A stretch of DNA of 8,281 nucleotides from the NCBI GenBank assembly GCA_049297615.1, contig JBAQUQ010000298.1:1-8281 (forward strand), in the 5' to 3' direction. The stretch comes from JAEMQF01 sp049297615. GTDB lineage: Bacteria; Pseudomonadota; Gammaproteobacteria; Burkholderiales; Burkholderiaceae_C. Of the stretch, positions 1 through 5,336 are shown piece by piece (within the stretch, counting starts at the first letter, position 1; every line of letters begins with the position of its first letter). The position numbers were made by a program, and so were the translations under genes. The notes below the pieces were generated by a model. The model was not told where the DNA came from. It saw only the letters and a list, made by a program, of their open reading frames with translations, and did no database searches.

Positions 1-779
1 GCCGCCACCGCAGGCCCTGCTTCGGCCACGCCCAGACCCCAGCAGCGGTACGCGACGATCGACGGTCCGATGGCGATGAACACGAGCGCGCCGAGCAGGC
101 CGGTTGTCCAGTTGATCGGCAGGGGCGCGACCTGGCTTTCAGCTCCCGCTGCGAGGCTCGCCCATAGCGCGCCGAATATCACTTGCGCGAGCAAAAACTC
201 GGCCCAGCTCCAGTTCGGCCGCCGAGCGCCGCGCATCGCTTCGGGCGGGCGCGCCAACTGCCAGCTGTACAGCGCCCACAGCGCGATCGCGAGCACGATG
301 TACAGGTCACCTGTAACAAAGCGGATATGTAACAGTGCCTCGATACTGCCGCGCGACAGCACCAGGAGCACGCCGCTGAGCGACAACAATGCGCCGGCCC
401 ACTGTCCGCCTTTGATCCTTTCGCCGTAGAACGCGGCGCCGAACAGCAGCATCCACACCGGCGAGCTCGACGCGATCAGGGTGATGTTGATCGGCGTGCT
501 GGTCTGCAAGGCCAGGTACTGCAGCGCGTTGTAACTGCCCACGCCGAGCAATCCGAGCAGGGCCAGGTGTTGCCAGCGCGAGGTGATGTCGCGCGGCTTG
601 ACCCACACGCGCCAGCCCAGCGGCAACAGCAGGGCCAGGGCCAGCCACCAGCGCAGGGCGTTCAGCGCCATCGGCGCGACGCTGCCCACCAGGGCGCGGC
701 CGACGACGGCATTGCCCGCCCACATCAGCGGCGGCAGGGTCATCAAAAACGCCAGTCGCAAAGTCAAGGGGTTCTTCAT
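1..779 (-). CDS. EamA/DMT-family membrane transporter, 3' end beyond the window
   Basis: The leftward frame opens at an ATG whose complement lies at 777-779 and stays open to the left edge, giving 259 visible residues of a family usually near 300. The protein is a chain of hydrophobic segments. The first carries the early W-A-G-N-x-V-x-G-R pattern typical of EamA domains, and there is an S-S-P-V-W-x-L-L stretch followed by a G-E-R turn near residues 110-125, as in the fourth helix of DMT exporters. A short polar loop precedes a second set of helices, so both EamA repeats are probably present. Family members are inner-membrane permeases that export metabolites or amino acids. The substrate cannot be read from sequence. 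Its start overlaps the stop of the DUF2007 gene by four bases (ATGA), so translation of the two is probably coupled. Start and family are secure; function is only at family level. Confidence 0.88.
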   Translation of the reverse strand, partial: MKNPLTLRLAFLMTLPPLMWAGNAVVGRALVGSVAPMALNALRWWLALALLLPLGWRVWVKPRDITSRWQHLALLGLLGVGSYNALQYLALQTSTPINITLIASSSPVWMLLFGAAFYGERIKGGQWAGALLSLSGVLLVLSRGSIEALLHIRFVTGDLYIVLAIALWALYSWQLARPPEAMRGARRPNWSWAEFLLAQVIFGALWASLAAGAESQVAPLPINWTTGLLGALVFIAIGPSIVAYRCWGLGVAEAGPAVA

Positions 780-1093
780 CGTGATGCCTCATGGGGCATC
801 GCCGCGCCGCAGTTCCAACATTGTTCGAACGGTCCGTCGATCACCTCATGGCAAGCGGGGCAGGCCCAGTGGCGGTGCGGGGGATGGCGCAGCTCGTGCA
901 GCAAGGCGCGCGCATGGTGGAGTTGGGCGTCGTCTTGCACCCAGAGTTCGGGCAAGGTCTGGTCGGGCGGCACTTCACCGGCAATGCTGCTGGCGTACTG
1001 GCGCTGCACCGTCGTGGCCACGCCGGCAGCGCACAGCAGGTCTGCCCAAAGTGTGGCCAGGGCGAGGTTCGGGGCGCAGAGCAGGCGTTTCAT
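776..1093 (-). CDS. DUF2007-domain protein with C-terminal zinc ribbon
   Basis: This is a 105-residue protein starting at M-K-R-L-L-C. The first ~68 residues match the DUF2007 (putative signal-transducing) fold: a short beta-alpha opening with A-P-N-x-x-x-A-x-x-W-A-D-L-L, a variable V-P-P-D-Q-T-L-P-E-L-W-V segment and an acidic D-D-A-Q-L stretch before a helix. The tail holds C78-x2-C81-x10-C92-x2-C95, a four-cysteine zinc ribbon. The biochemical role of DUF2007 proteins is not established. An in-frame start 21 residues upstream exists, but the extra residues are Arg/Ser-rich and do not match the domain, so the inner ATG is preferred. No strong ribosome site precedes it. Its stop overlaps the start of the downstream transporter gene. 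It is divergent from the quinone reductase gene with an 89-base gap. Confidence 0.85.
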   Translation of the reverse strand: MKRLLCAPNLALATLWADLLCAAGVATTVQRQYASSIAGEVPPDQTLPELWVQDDAQLHHARALLHELRHPPHRHWACPACHEVIDGPFEQCWNCGAAMPHEASR

Positions 1094-1170
1094 GGGTCGG
1101 CGAGAATGGCGAACGCGTGACGGCTCAGCGCATCCTGTGCTGGCACCATAGCGCATCGATTGAAACCTTC

Positions 1171-1176
1171 AGGAGA
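1171..1176 (+). promoter_or_regulatory. Ribosome binding site of the quinone oxidoreductase gene
   Basis: AGGAGA lies six bases before the ATG at 1183. The reading frame is open far upstream, to about 583, across the antisense DUF2007 gene. This site and the family N-terminus decide for the inner start. Confidence 0.8.
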
Positions 1177-1182
1177 CACAGC

Positions 1183-2175
1183 ATGACCCAGATGAGCCCG
1201 ACGATCCGCATCGACCAAGTCGGTGGCCCGGAAGCGATGAAATTGGTCGACCTGGCCGTCGGCGAGCCCGGCGCCGGCGAGATTCGCATCCGCCATCATG
1301 CCAGCGGCCTGAACTTCATCGATGTCTACCAGCGCACCGGCCTGTACACGCTGCCGCTGCCCTTGTCGCTGGGAATGGAAGGCGCGGGCGTCGTCGAGGC
1401 GGTGGGCAGTGGTGTCAGCCATCTCAAGGTGGGCGACCGTGCCGCGTATGCGGCGAATCCGCCGGGCAGCTACAGCGTGCTGCGCCTGGTGCCGGCCAAG
1501 ACGGTCGTCAAACTGCCCGACGCCATCTCATTCGAGACCGGCGCGGCGATGATGCTCAAGGGCTTGACTGCGCAGTACCTGCTGCGCAAGACCTTGCCGC
1601 AAGGCGGTTTGCAGGCCGGCGACTTCGTCTTGTTCCACGCCGCCGCCGGCGGGGTGGGCCTGATCGCTTGCCAATGGGCCAAGGCGCTGGGTTATCAATT
1701 GATCGGCACGGCGGGCTCGGACGAAAAATGTGCCCTGGCGCGCGAACACGGCGCCGCACACACCATCAACTACCGGCGCGAAGACTTCGCTGCACGGGTC
1801 AAGGAAATCACCGGCGGCGCGGGCGTCAAGGTCGTTTACGACAGCGTCGGCAAAGACACCTGGGACAAGTCGCTCGAGTGCCTGCGCCCATTCGGCTTGA
1901 TGGCGAGCTTCGGCAGCGCCTCCGGGCCGGTGCCGCCGTTCGCCATTGCCGCGCTTGGCGTCAAAGGCTCACTCTATGTGACGCGGGCGACCCTGTTCAC
2001 CCACATCGCGACGCGCGAGGCGACGCAGGCGATGGCCGACGAACTGTTCACGGTGGTCACCAGCGGCAAGGTGAAGATCCGCATCGACCAGCGCTATGCA
2101 TTGAAAGACGTGGCACAGGCGCACCGCGACCTCGAAGCGCGCAAGAACACCGGCTGCAGTGTGCTGATTCCCTGA
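1183..2175 (+). CDS. NADPH:quinone oxidoreductase (zinc-free MDR superfamily, QOR type)
   Basis: This is a 330-residue protein, close to the ~325 residues usual for bacterial QOR. The N-terminal GroES-like domain (about 1-125) contains the S-G-L-N-F-I-D-V-Y-Q-R-T-G-L-Y motif and G-M-E-G-A-G-V-V. The Rossmann domain carries A-A-A-G-G-V-G at 153-159, the NADPH-binding loop, followed by a typical second strand (I-G-T-A-G-S-D-E-K). The cysteine cluster of zinc-binding alcohol dehydrogenases is absent, so this is the zinc-independent quinone reductase branch. These soluble cytoplasmic enzymes reduce quinones or other enone electrophiles with NADPH. The open frame extends 200 codons upstream, but a good ribosome site at 1171-1176 and family length fix the start at 1183. 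It converges with the ferredoxin gene downstream, so it is probably not part of the catabolic operon. The exact substrate is unknown. Confidence 0.9.
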   Translation: MTQMSPTIRIDQVGGPEAMKLVDLAVGEPGAGEIRIRHHASGLNFIDVYQRTGLYTLPLPLSLGMEGAGVVEAVGSGVSHLKVGDRAAYAANPPGSYSVLRLVPAKTVVKLPDAISFETGAAMMLKGLTAQYLLRKTLPQGGLQAGDFVLFHAAAGGVGLIACQWAKALGYQLIGTAGSDEKCALAREHGAAHTINYRREDFAARVKEITGGAGVKVVYDSVGKDTWDKSLECLRPFGLMASFGSASGPVPPFAIAALGVKGSLYVTRATLFTHIATREATQAMADELFTVVTSGKVKIRIDQRYALKDVAQAHRDLEARKNTGCSVLIP

Positions 2176-2239
2176 GCCGGCTGCGCGCGCCGGGCAAGGC
2201 CCGCGATGAAGCGTCGCCGCCTGGCTTGCGCCCGGAACT

Positions 2240-2560
2240 TCAGACGTCGATCGATACCATCCCGTGGTCATCGACCAGGGTCGGGTAGGTCTTCAGCGCG
2301 ATCATGCAAGGCGGCGCGACGACCTCGCCGGTGCGGATGTTGAACGCGCCATTGTGAAAATCGCACTCGATCACGTCGCCGATGATGCAACCCTCTGACA
2401 AGGAGCCCGGGCCGTGTGTGCAGGCGTCGTCGGTGACGTGAAAATCTCCGTCCAGATTGAACACCGCGAGCGTCAGCCCGGCCTTCTCGATGCGGATCAC
2501 CTGGCCCACACCGACGGCGGCGCTCGGGCACAAAGCGATACGCTGACACGCTGCCGACAT
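2240..2560 (-). CDS. Rieske [2Fe-2S] ferredoxin, electron carrier for a ring-hydroxylating oxygenase
   Basis: This is a 106-residue soluble protein. The Rieske motif is complete: C47-T-H49, then sixteen residues, then C66-D-F-H69, followed by N-G-x-F-x-x-x-T-G-E-V. Length and motif spacing match the ferredoxin components of three-component dioxygenases such as the BphF and NdoA families. These pass electrons from an NAD(P)H-dependent reductase to the oxygenase. There is no signal or membrane segment, which separates it from respiratory Rieske proteins. The ATG (complement at 2558-2560) gives the expected N-terminus; the ribosome site is weak. It is divergent from the Pht3-like oxygenase gene with a 123-base gap, so the two are likely partners under shared control. 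No reductase gene is visible. The downstream gap to the quinone reductase gene (2176-2239) holds only a weak GC hairpin. Confidence 0.9.
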   Translation of the reverse strand: MSAACQRIALCPSAAVGVGQVIRIEKAGLTLAVFNLDGDFHVTDDACTHGPGSLSEGCIIGDVIECDFHNGAFNIRTGEVVAPPCMIALKTYPTLVDDHGMVSIDV

Positions 2561-2574
2561 GACTGCGACTCTGA

Positions 2575-2604
2575 TTGACAATGGCCGACGCCGAATGATA
2601 TCGT
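2575..2604 (+). promoter_or_regulatory. Candidate sigma-70 promoter for the oxygenase operon
   Basis: TTGACA at 2575-2580 is a perfect -35 box. TATCGT at 2599-2604, 18 bases downstream, matches four of six -10 positions. Transcription would begin near 2611, leaving an untranslated leader of about 70 bases before the oxygenase start at 2684. On the other strand the overlapping TATCAT (complement of 2595-2600) matches five of six -10 positions and could serve the ferredoxin gene, but its -35 region is poor. Inferred from consensus matching only. Confidence 0.45.
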
Positions 2605-2616
2605 CGTTTTGACTGA

Positions 2617-2631
2617 AGGAACACGGTTCCT
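2617..2631. promoter_or_regulatory. Inverted repeat AGGAAC-ACG-GTTCCT, candidate operator
   Basis: The two six-base arms are perfect inverted complements around ACG. The site lies just after the expected rightward transcription start and over the expected -35 region of the leftward ferredoxin promoter, a position from which one bound protein could control both directions. The partly overlapping palindrome CTGCATGCAG follows at 2630-2639. No regulator gene is in the window, so the binding protein is unknown. Confidence 0.4.
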
Positions 2632-2639
2632 GCATGCAG
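2630..2639. repeat. Ten-base perfect palindrome CTGCATGCAG
   Basis: It overlaps the right end of the AGGAAC/GTTCCT repeat. Together they place GGAAC, GTTCC and GAAC half-sites within about 25 bases, compatible with an extended protein-binding region. A ten-base palindrome alone could be chance. Confidence 0.3.
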
Positions 2640-2690
2640 AACACGTTGAAGCAAGTCGCGGGTCGCGCCGAAAGTCTGAAACGATGCTGA
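2634..2690 (+). other. Possible short leader ORF overlapping the oxygenase start
   Basis: An ATG at 2634 opens an 18-codon frame (MQNTLKQVAGRAESLKRC) that stops at 2688-2690, four bases after the oxygenase ATG at 2684 begins. AAGGA at 2616-2620 lies 13 bases before it, a long spacing, and sits inside one arm of the AGGAAC/GTTCCT repeat. The oxygenase start itself has no clear ribosome site, so coupling through this leader is conceivable. There is no protein-level support. Confidence 0.2.
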
Positions 2691-3970
2691 AGAAGGAACA
2701 AAACGAGCTGCTGACGCGCACGGGCCCCGGCACGCCCATGGGCAATCTGTTCCGGCGCTATTGGCTGCCCGCCTTGCTGGCGCAGGAGTTGCCCGAGCCC
2801 GACTGCGCGCCGGTGCGGCTGCAACTCCTGTCGGAGCGTTTGCTGGCGTTTCGCGATACGCAGGGGCGCCTGGGCGTGATCGATGAATTCTGCGCGCACC
2901 GGGGTGTCTCGTTGTGGTTCGGCCGCAATGAAGAGGGCGGCATTCGTTGCGCCTACCACGGCTGGAAATACGACGTGAACGGCCGGTGCATCGAAGTCCC
3001 CTCCGAGCCGGCGGCGAGCGGCTATTGCGGCAAGATAAAACTGCGGTCGTATGCGTTGGTCGAGCGTGGCGGCGTGATCTGGATCTATATGGGCGAGCCC
3101 GAACTGCGACCGCCCCTGCCCGAATGGGAATTCGCCACCGTGCCGGCGAACCAGAGCTTCATCAGCAAACGCAGCCAGGAATGCAACTGGCTGCAGGCTC
3201 TCGAAGGCGGAATCGATTCCAGCCATGTGTCCTTCCTGCACAGCGGCGCGCTCAACTCCGACCCCTTGTTCAAGGGCGCCAGGGGCAACCAATACAACTT
3301 GAACGACCTCAAGCCGGTGTTCGAGGTTGTTCCGGCCGAAGGCGGCCTGTTCATCGGCGCGCGCCGCAATGCCGAGCAAGGCAAGTTCTACTGGCGCATC
3401 ACGCCGTGGATCATGCCGTGCTTCACGATGGTTCCGCCGCGCGGCGACCACCCGATCCATGGCCATTTCTGGGTGCCCATCGACGACCACAACAACTGGG
3501 CCTGGAGCTTCGACTATCACCCCACCCGCAGCCTGTCCGCTGTCGAATTGCAGGCCATGCAAGACGGCAAGGGCATCCACGTGCGCTACGCGAGCGGCAG
3601 TTTCAGGCCGCTGCAGAACAGGGACAACGACTATCTGATGGACCGCGCCGCGCAAAAGGCCGGCACCACCTACAGCGGCATCGAAGGCATTGCGATGCAA
3701 GACGCGTCGCTGCAGGAAAGCATGGGGACCATCCAGGACCGGACTCGCGAACACCTGGTGTCCACCGACAACGGCATCATCATGGCGCGCCAGCGCCTGA
3801 TGAAAGCCGCCAAGGCGCTGGCCGAACAGGGCGTCGCACCGCCGGGAATCGAGCCGCAAACCCAGCGCGTGCGCTCGGTGGCGATGCTGCTGCCCGCCGA
3901 TCGGCCGTTCAAGGATGCCGCTGCCGATGCGCTTCGAGCCGAGGCGGGCAAGGCCCACGCGTCGGTGTGA
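2684..3970 (+). CDS. Rieske aromatic ring-hydroxylating oxygenase, phthalate 4,5-dioxygenase (Pht3)-like
   Basis: This is a 428-residue oxygenase subunit. The Rieske domain has C70-A-H72, sixteen residues, then C89-A-Y-H92. The catalytic domain has D178-S-S-H181-x4-H186, the bridging aspartate and two histidine ligands of the mononuclear iron. The third carboxylate ligand is probably D340 (M-Q-D-A-S-L-Q-E-S-M-G), by inference. The N-terminus (N-E-L-L-T-R-T-G-P-G-T-P-M-G-N, then R-R-Y-W-x-P-A-L-L) and the D-R-T-x-E-H-L segment near 352-358 are characteristic of the phthalate dioxygenase group, usually homomeric enzymes of about 430-440 residues. Such enzymes hydroxylate aromatic acids or related rings using O2 and electrons from a partner. 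The ATG at 2684 matches the family N-terminus; in-frame TTG at 2609 would add 25 unrelated residues. The substrate is not predictable; phthalate itself is only one candidate. Confidence 0.92.
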   Translation: MLKKEQNELLTRTGPGTPMGNLFRRYWLPALLAQELPEPDCAPVRLQLLSERLLAFRDTQGRLGVIDEFCAHRGVSLWFGRNEEGGIRCAYHGWKYDVNGRCIEVPSEPAASGYCGKIKLRSYALVERGGVIWIYMGEPELRPPLPEWEFATVPANQSFISKRSQECNWLQALEGGIDSSHVSFLHSGALNSDPLFKGARGNQYNLNDLKPVFEVVPAEGGLFIGARRNAEQGKFYWRITPWIMPCFTMVPPRGDHPIHGHFWVPIDDHNNWAWSFDYHPTRSLSAVELQAMQDGKGIHVRYASGSFRPLQNRDNDYLMDRAAQKAGTTYSGIEGIAMQDASLQESMGTIQDRTREHLVSTDNGIIMARQRLMKAAKALAEQGVAPPGIEPQTQRVRSVAMLLPADRPFKDAAADALRAEAGKAHASV

Positions 3971-4009
3971 GCACGCCGCCATTGGCCACATGGACGTGCT
4001 GCGCTGGCC

Positions 4010-4309
4010 ATGTTCGGGACTTTTCGCAGCAGCCCCGCGCGACTCGAGGCGCTGGAGCGCGTGACGGCGTGGACGCGCGAGCGCTTCACGCTGGAGTCCG
4101 AAGCGGCCATCCTGGTTTCGGAACTCGCCTGCACGGTGCCGGGTTGCCCGCCGCTGGAAACCGTCGTGGCGTTCTGGACAGCAGCGAACCGGCGCCACCA
4201 TTTCAGGGTCTTCAAGCCGGTGGCAGACATCCTGGCCGAAGATTTGCCCTACGCCTGGCAGAAGAATTCGCTCGCGCTGCCCGACGGCCAGGGCTGCGAC
4301 TGCTGCTGA
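4010..4309 (+). CDS. Small cysteine-rich conserved-type protein with C-terminal C-D-C-C
   Basis: This is a 99-residue soluble protein with no signal peptide or membrane segment. The core reads S-E-L-A-C41-T-V-P-G-C46-P-P-L-E-T, followed by F-W and a basic H-H-F-R-V-F-K-P stretch. The protein ends with G-C96-D-C98-C99. Five cysteines in two groups suggest metal or Fe-S binding, or a thiol role, but no named domain is recognised. Its codon-level GC pattern and position inside the run, 39 bases after the oxygenase stop and 61 before the Pht5-like gene, support a real gene. It is in the same frame as the oxygenase, but the oxygenase stop is clean, so this is not a broken tail. No ribosome site is obvious. 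A helper for cofactor assembly or for a pathway enzyme is possible but unproven. The middle motif gives the impression of a conserved hypothetical family. Confidence 0.72.
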   Translation: MFGTFRSSPARLEALERVTAWTRERFTLESEAAILVSELACTVPGCPPLETVVAFWTAANRRHHFRVFKPVADILAEDLPYAWQKNSLALPDGQGCDCC

Positions 4310-4317
4310 TCGCCCGC

Positions 4318-4330
4318 GCGAACCGTTCGC
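4318..4330. repeat. Palindrome GCGAAC-C-GTTCGC between the small Cys protein and Pht5-like genes
   Basis: A perfect inverted repeat in the 61-base gap could form a short RNA hairpin (five pairs, loop CCG). No run of T follows, so it is not a standard intrinsic terminator. It might be an RNA-processing or protein-binding site, or chance. Confidence 0.25.
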
Positions 4331-4335
4331 TATTC

Positions 4336-4374
4336 ATGCACGCACACATTGACGCACCGACGCACCGCCCATGA
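4336..4374 (+). other. Possible 12-codon leader ORF overlapping the Pht5-like start
   Basis: The frame encodes MHAHIDAPTHRP and its TGA overlaps the ATG at 4371 as ATGA. The Pht5-like gene has no ribosome site of its own, so translational coupling is conceivable. The leader has no clear ribosome site either, and a frame this short can occur by chance. It contains a tandem GACGCACC at 4351-4366. Confidence 0.18.
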
Positions 4375-5318
4375 GCGAGATCAAGCTGAAGACCGTGACG
4401 CGCAGCCAGGGCAATAACCAGGCCTTGAAAGACGGCAGCGTTGCGCCGCGCGGCTTTGCTTTCGAGTTCGAAGAGGTGCCGGTCTTGATCGACGCGTTCC
4501 GCCGCATGGTGCGTGGCCTGGAGTTCGACGTGAGCGAGATGGCGCTGGCCACCTACATCTGCGCGCGCGCCCACGGCAAGCGTTTCACGGCCTTGCCGAT
4601 CTTCCTGGTGCGCGCTTTCCACCATGGTGCGATCCTGCACAACACGCGCGCCGGCATCCGCACGCCCAAGGACCTGGAAGGCCGGCGCGTCGGCGTGAAC
4701 CGCGGTTATACGGTCACCACGGGTCTGTGGGCGCGCCGCGTGTTGCAGCACCAGTACGGCGTGGACCTGGCCAAGATCACCTGGGTGCTGTCGGGCGACG
4801 AGCATGTCACCGAGTACCGGCCGCCGGCCAATGTCGTGCCGATCGACAAGGGACGCAATATGGCCGACATGCTCGCCAGTGCCGAGCTCGCCGCGGCGAT
4901 CGGCGTCGAGGCGCCGTCACCCGAGGTCGTGCCCCTGATTGCCCAGGCGCAGGAAGCGGCGTACGCGGCGCTGCGCGAGACCGGTTTTTACCCGATCAAC
5001 CATCTCGTCGTGGTGAAGGACGAGGTGCTCGACGCGCAACCGCAGTTGGCCCTGCAAATCTTCGACGCCTTCGCCGAAGCGAAGGCGCTGTACGTCAAGC
5101 GTCTGGTGCAAGGCGAGATCGTCAAGCCCAGCGCCGTCGATGAAATGCATCGCCGCGTCATGCAAATTACCGGGGCCGATCCATTGCCCTATGGCATCGG
5201 CCCGAACCGGGCCATGCTCGAGCAGGCTGTGCAAGCCGCGCTGGAGCAGGGCATCATCACGCGAGCGGTCGACGTCGACGCGCTGTTCGCGCCTTCCACC
5301 CTGGGCCTGGTGGCCTGA
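4371..5318 (+). CDS. 4,5-dihydroxyphthalate decarboxylase (Pht5)-like protein, periplasmic-binding-protein fold
   Basis: This is a 315-residue protein without a signal peptide, so cytoplasmic. Pht5-family blocks are clear: F-D-V-S-E-M-A-L-A-T-Y at 52-62, A-x-P-I-F-L-V-R-x-F-H-H at 74-85, L-E-G-R-R-V-G-V-N-R-G-Y-T-V-T-T-G-L-W-A-R at 102-122, and G-F-Y-P-I-N-H-L-V-V-V at 205-215. The family shares the type-2 periplasmic binding protein fold, so automated annotation often calls members ABC transporter substrate-binding proteins. Lack of an export signal and company of a Pht3-like oxygenase favour an enzyme. Pht5 removes a carboxyl group from 4,5-dihydroxyphthalate to give protocatechuate. Here the analogous role on the oxygenase product is an inference. 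The exact substrate is unsettled, and related sequences occur in clusters for other compounds. The start at 4371 gives the family N-terminus but lacks a ribosome site. Confidence 0.82.
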   Translation: MSEIKLKTVTRSQGNNQALKDGSVAPRGFAFEFEEVPVLIDAFRRMVRGLEFDVSEMALATYICARAHGKRFTALPIFLVRAFHHGAILHNTRAGIRTPKDLEGRRVGVNRGYTVTTGLWARRVLQHQYGVDLAKITWVLSGDEHVTEYRPPANVVPIDKGRNMADMLASAELAAAIGVEAPSPEVVPLIAQAQEAAYAALRETGFYPINHLVVVKDEVLDAQPQLALQIFDAFAEAKALYVKRLVQGEIVKPSAVDEMHRRVMQITGADPLPYGIGPNRAMLEQAVQAALEQGIITRAVDVDALFAPSTLGLVA

Positions 5319-5325
5319 AGCACGC

Positions 5326-5332
5326 GAGGAAG
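5326..5332 (+). promoter_or_regulatory. Ribosome binding site of the PanB-like gene
   Basis: GAGGAAG lies in the 18-base gap after the Pht5-like stop. The GAGG core ends seven bases before the ATG at 5337. It supports this start and an operonic arrangement. Confidence 0.7.
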
Positions 5333-5336
5333 CGCC

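Noticed and set aside
583..1182. N-terminal extension of the quinone reductase by 200 codons
   Set aside because: The extension is Arg-rich, runs antisense to the transporter and DUF2007 genes, and a good ribosome site and family N-terminus fix the start at 1183.
1094..1182. Divergent promoter between the DUF2007 and quinone reductase genes
   Set aside because: A TATGGT-like box is present on the minus strand (1150-1145), but no convincing -35 partner or plus-strand promoter could be picked out.
2191..2203. Hairpin CGGGC-AAG-GCCCG between the converging quinone reductase and ferredoxin genes as a terminator
   Set aside because: The stem is only five pairs, the flanks mismatch and no T-run follows on either strand. 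The 2176-2239 gap shows nothing else.
2561..4201. Very long open frame on the minus strand opposite the oxygenase gene, continuous with the ferredoxin frame
   Set aside because: Its translation is Arg/His/Ala-rich with no domain. The plus strand carries a complete oxygenase with all metal ligands. Only the last 106 residues (ferredoxin) are real.
4371..5318. ABC-transporter substrate-binding protein as the function of the Pht5-like gene
   Set aside because: There is no signal peptide or lipobox and no permease or ATPase genes nearby. The sequence blocks are those of the Pht5 family, which shares the fold.
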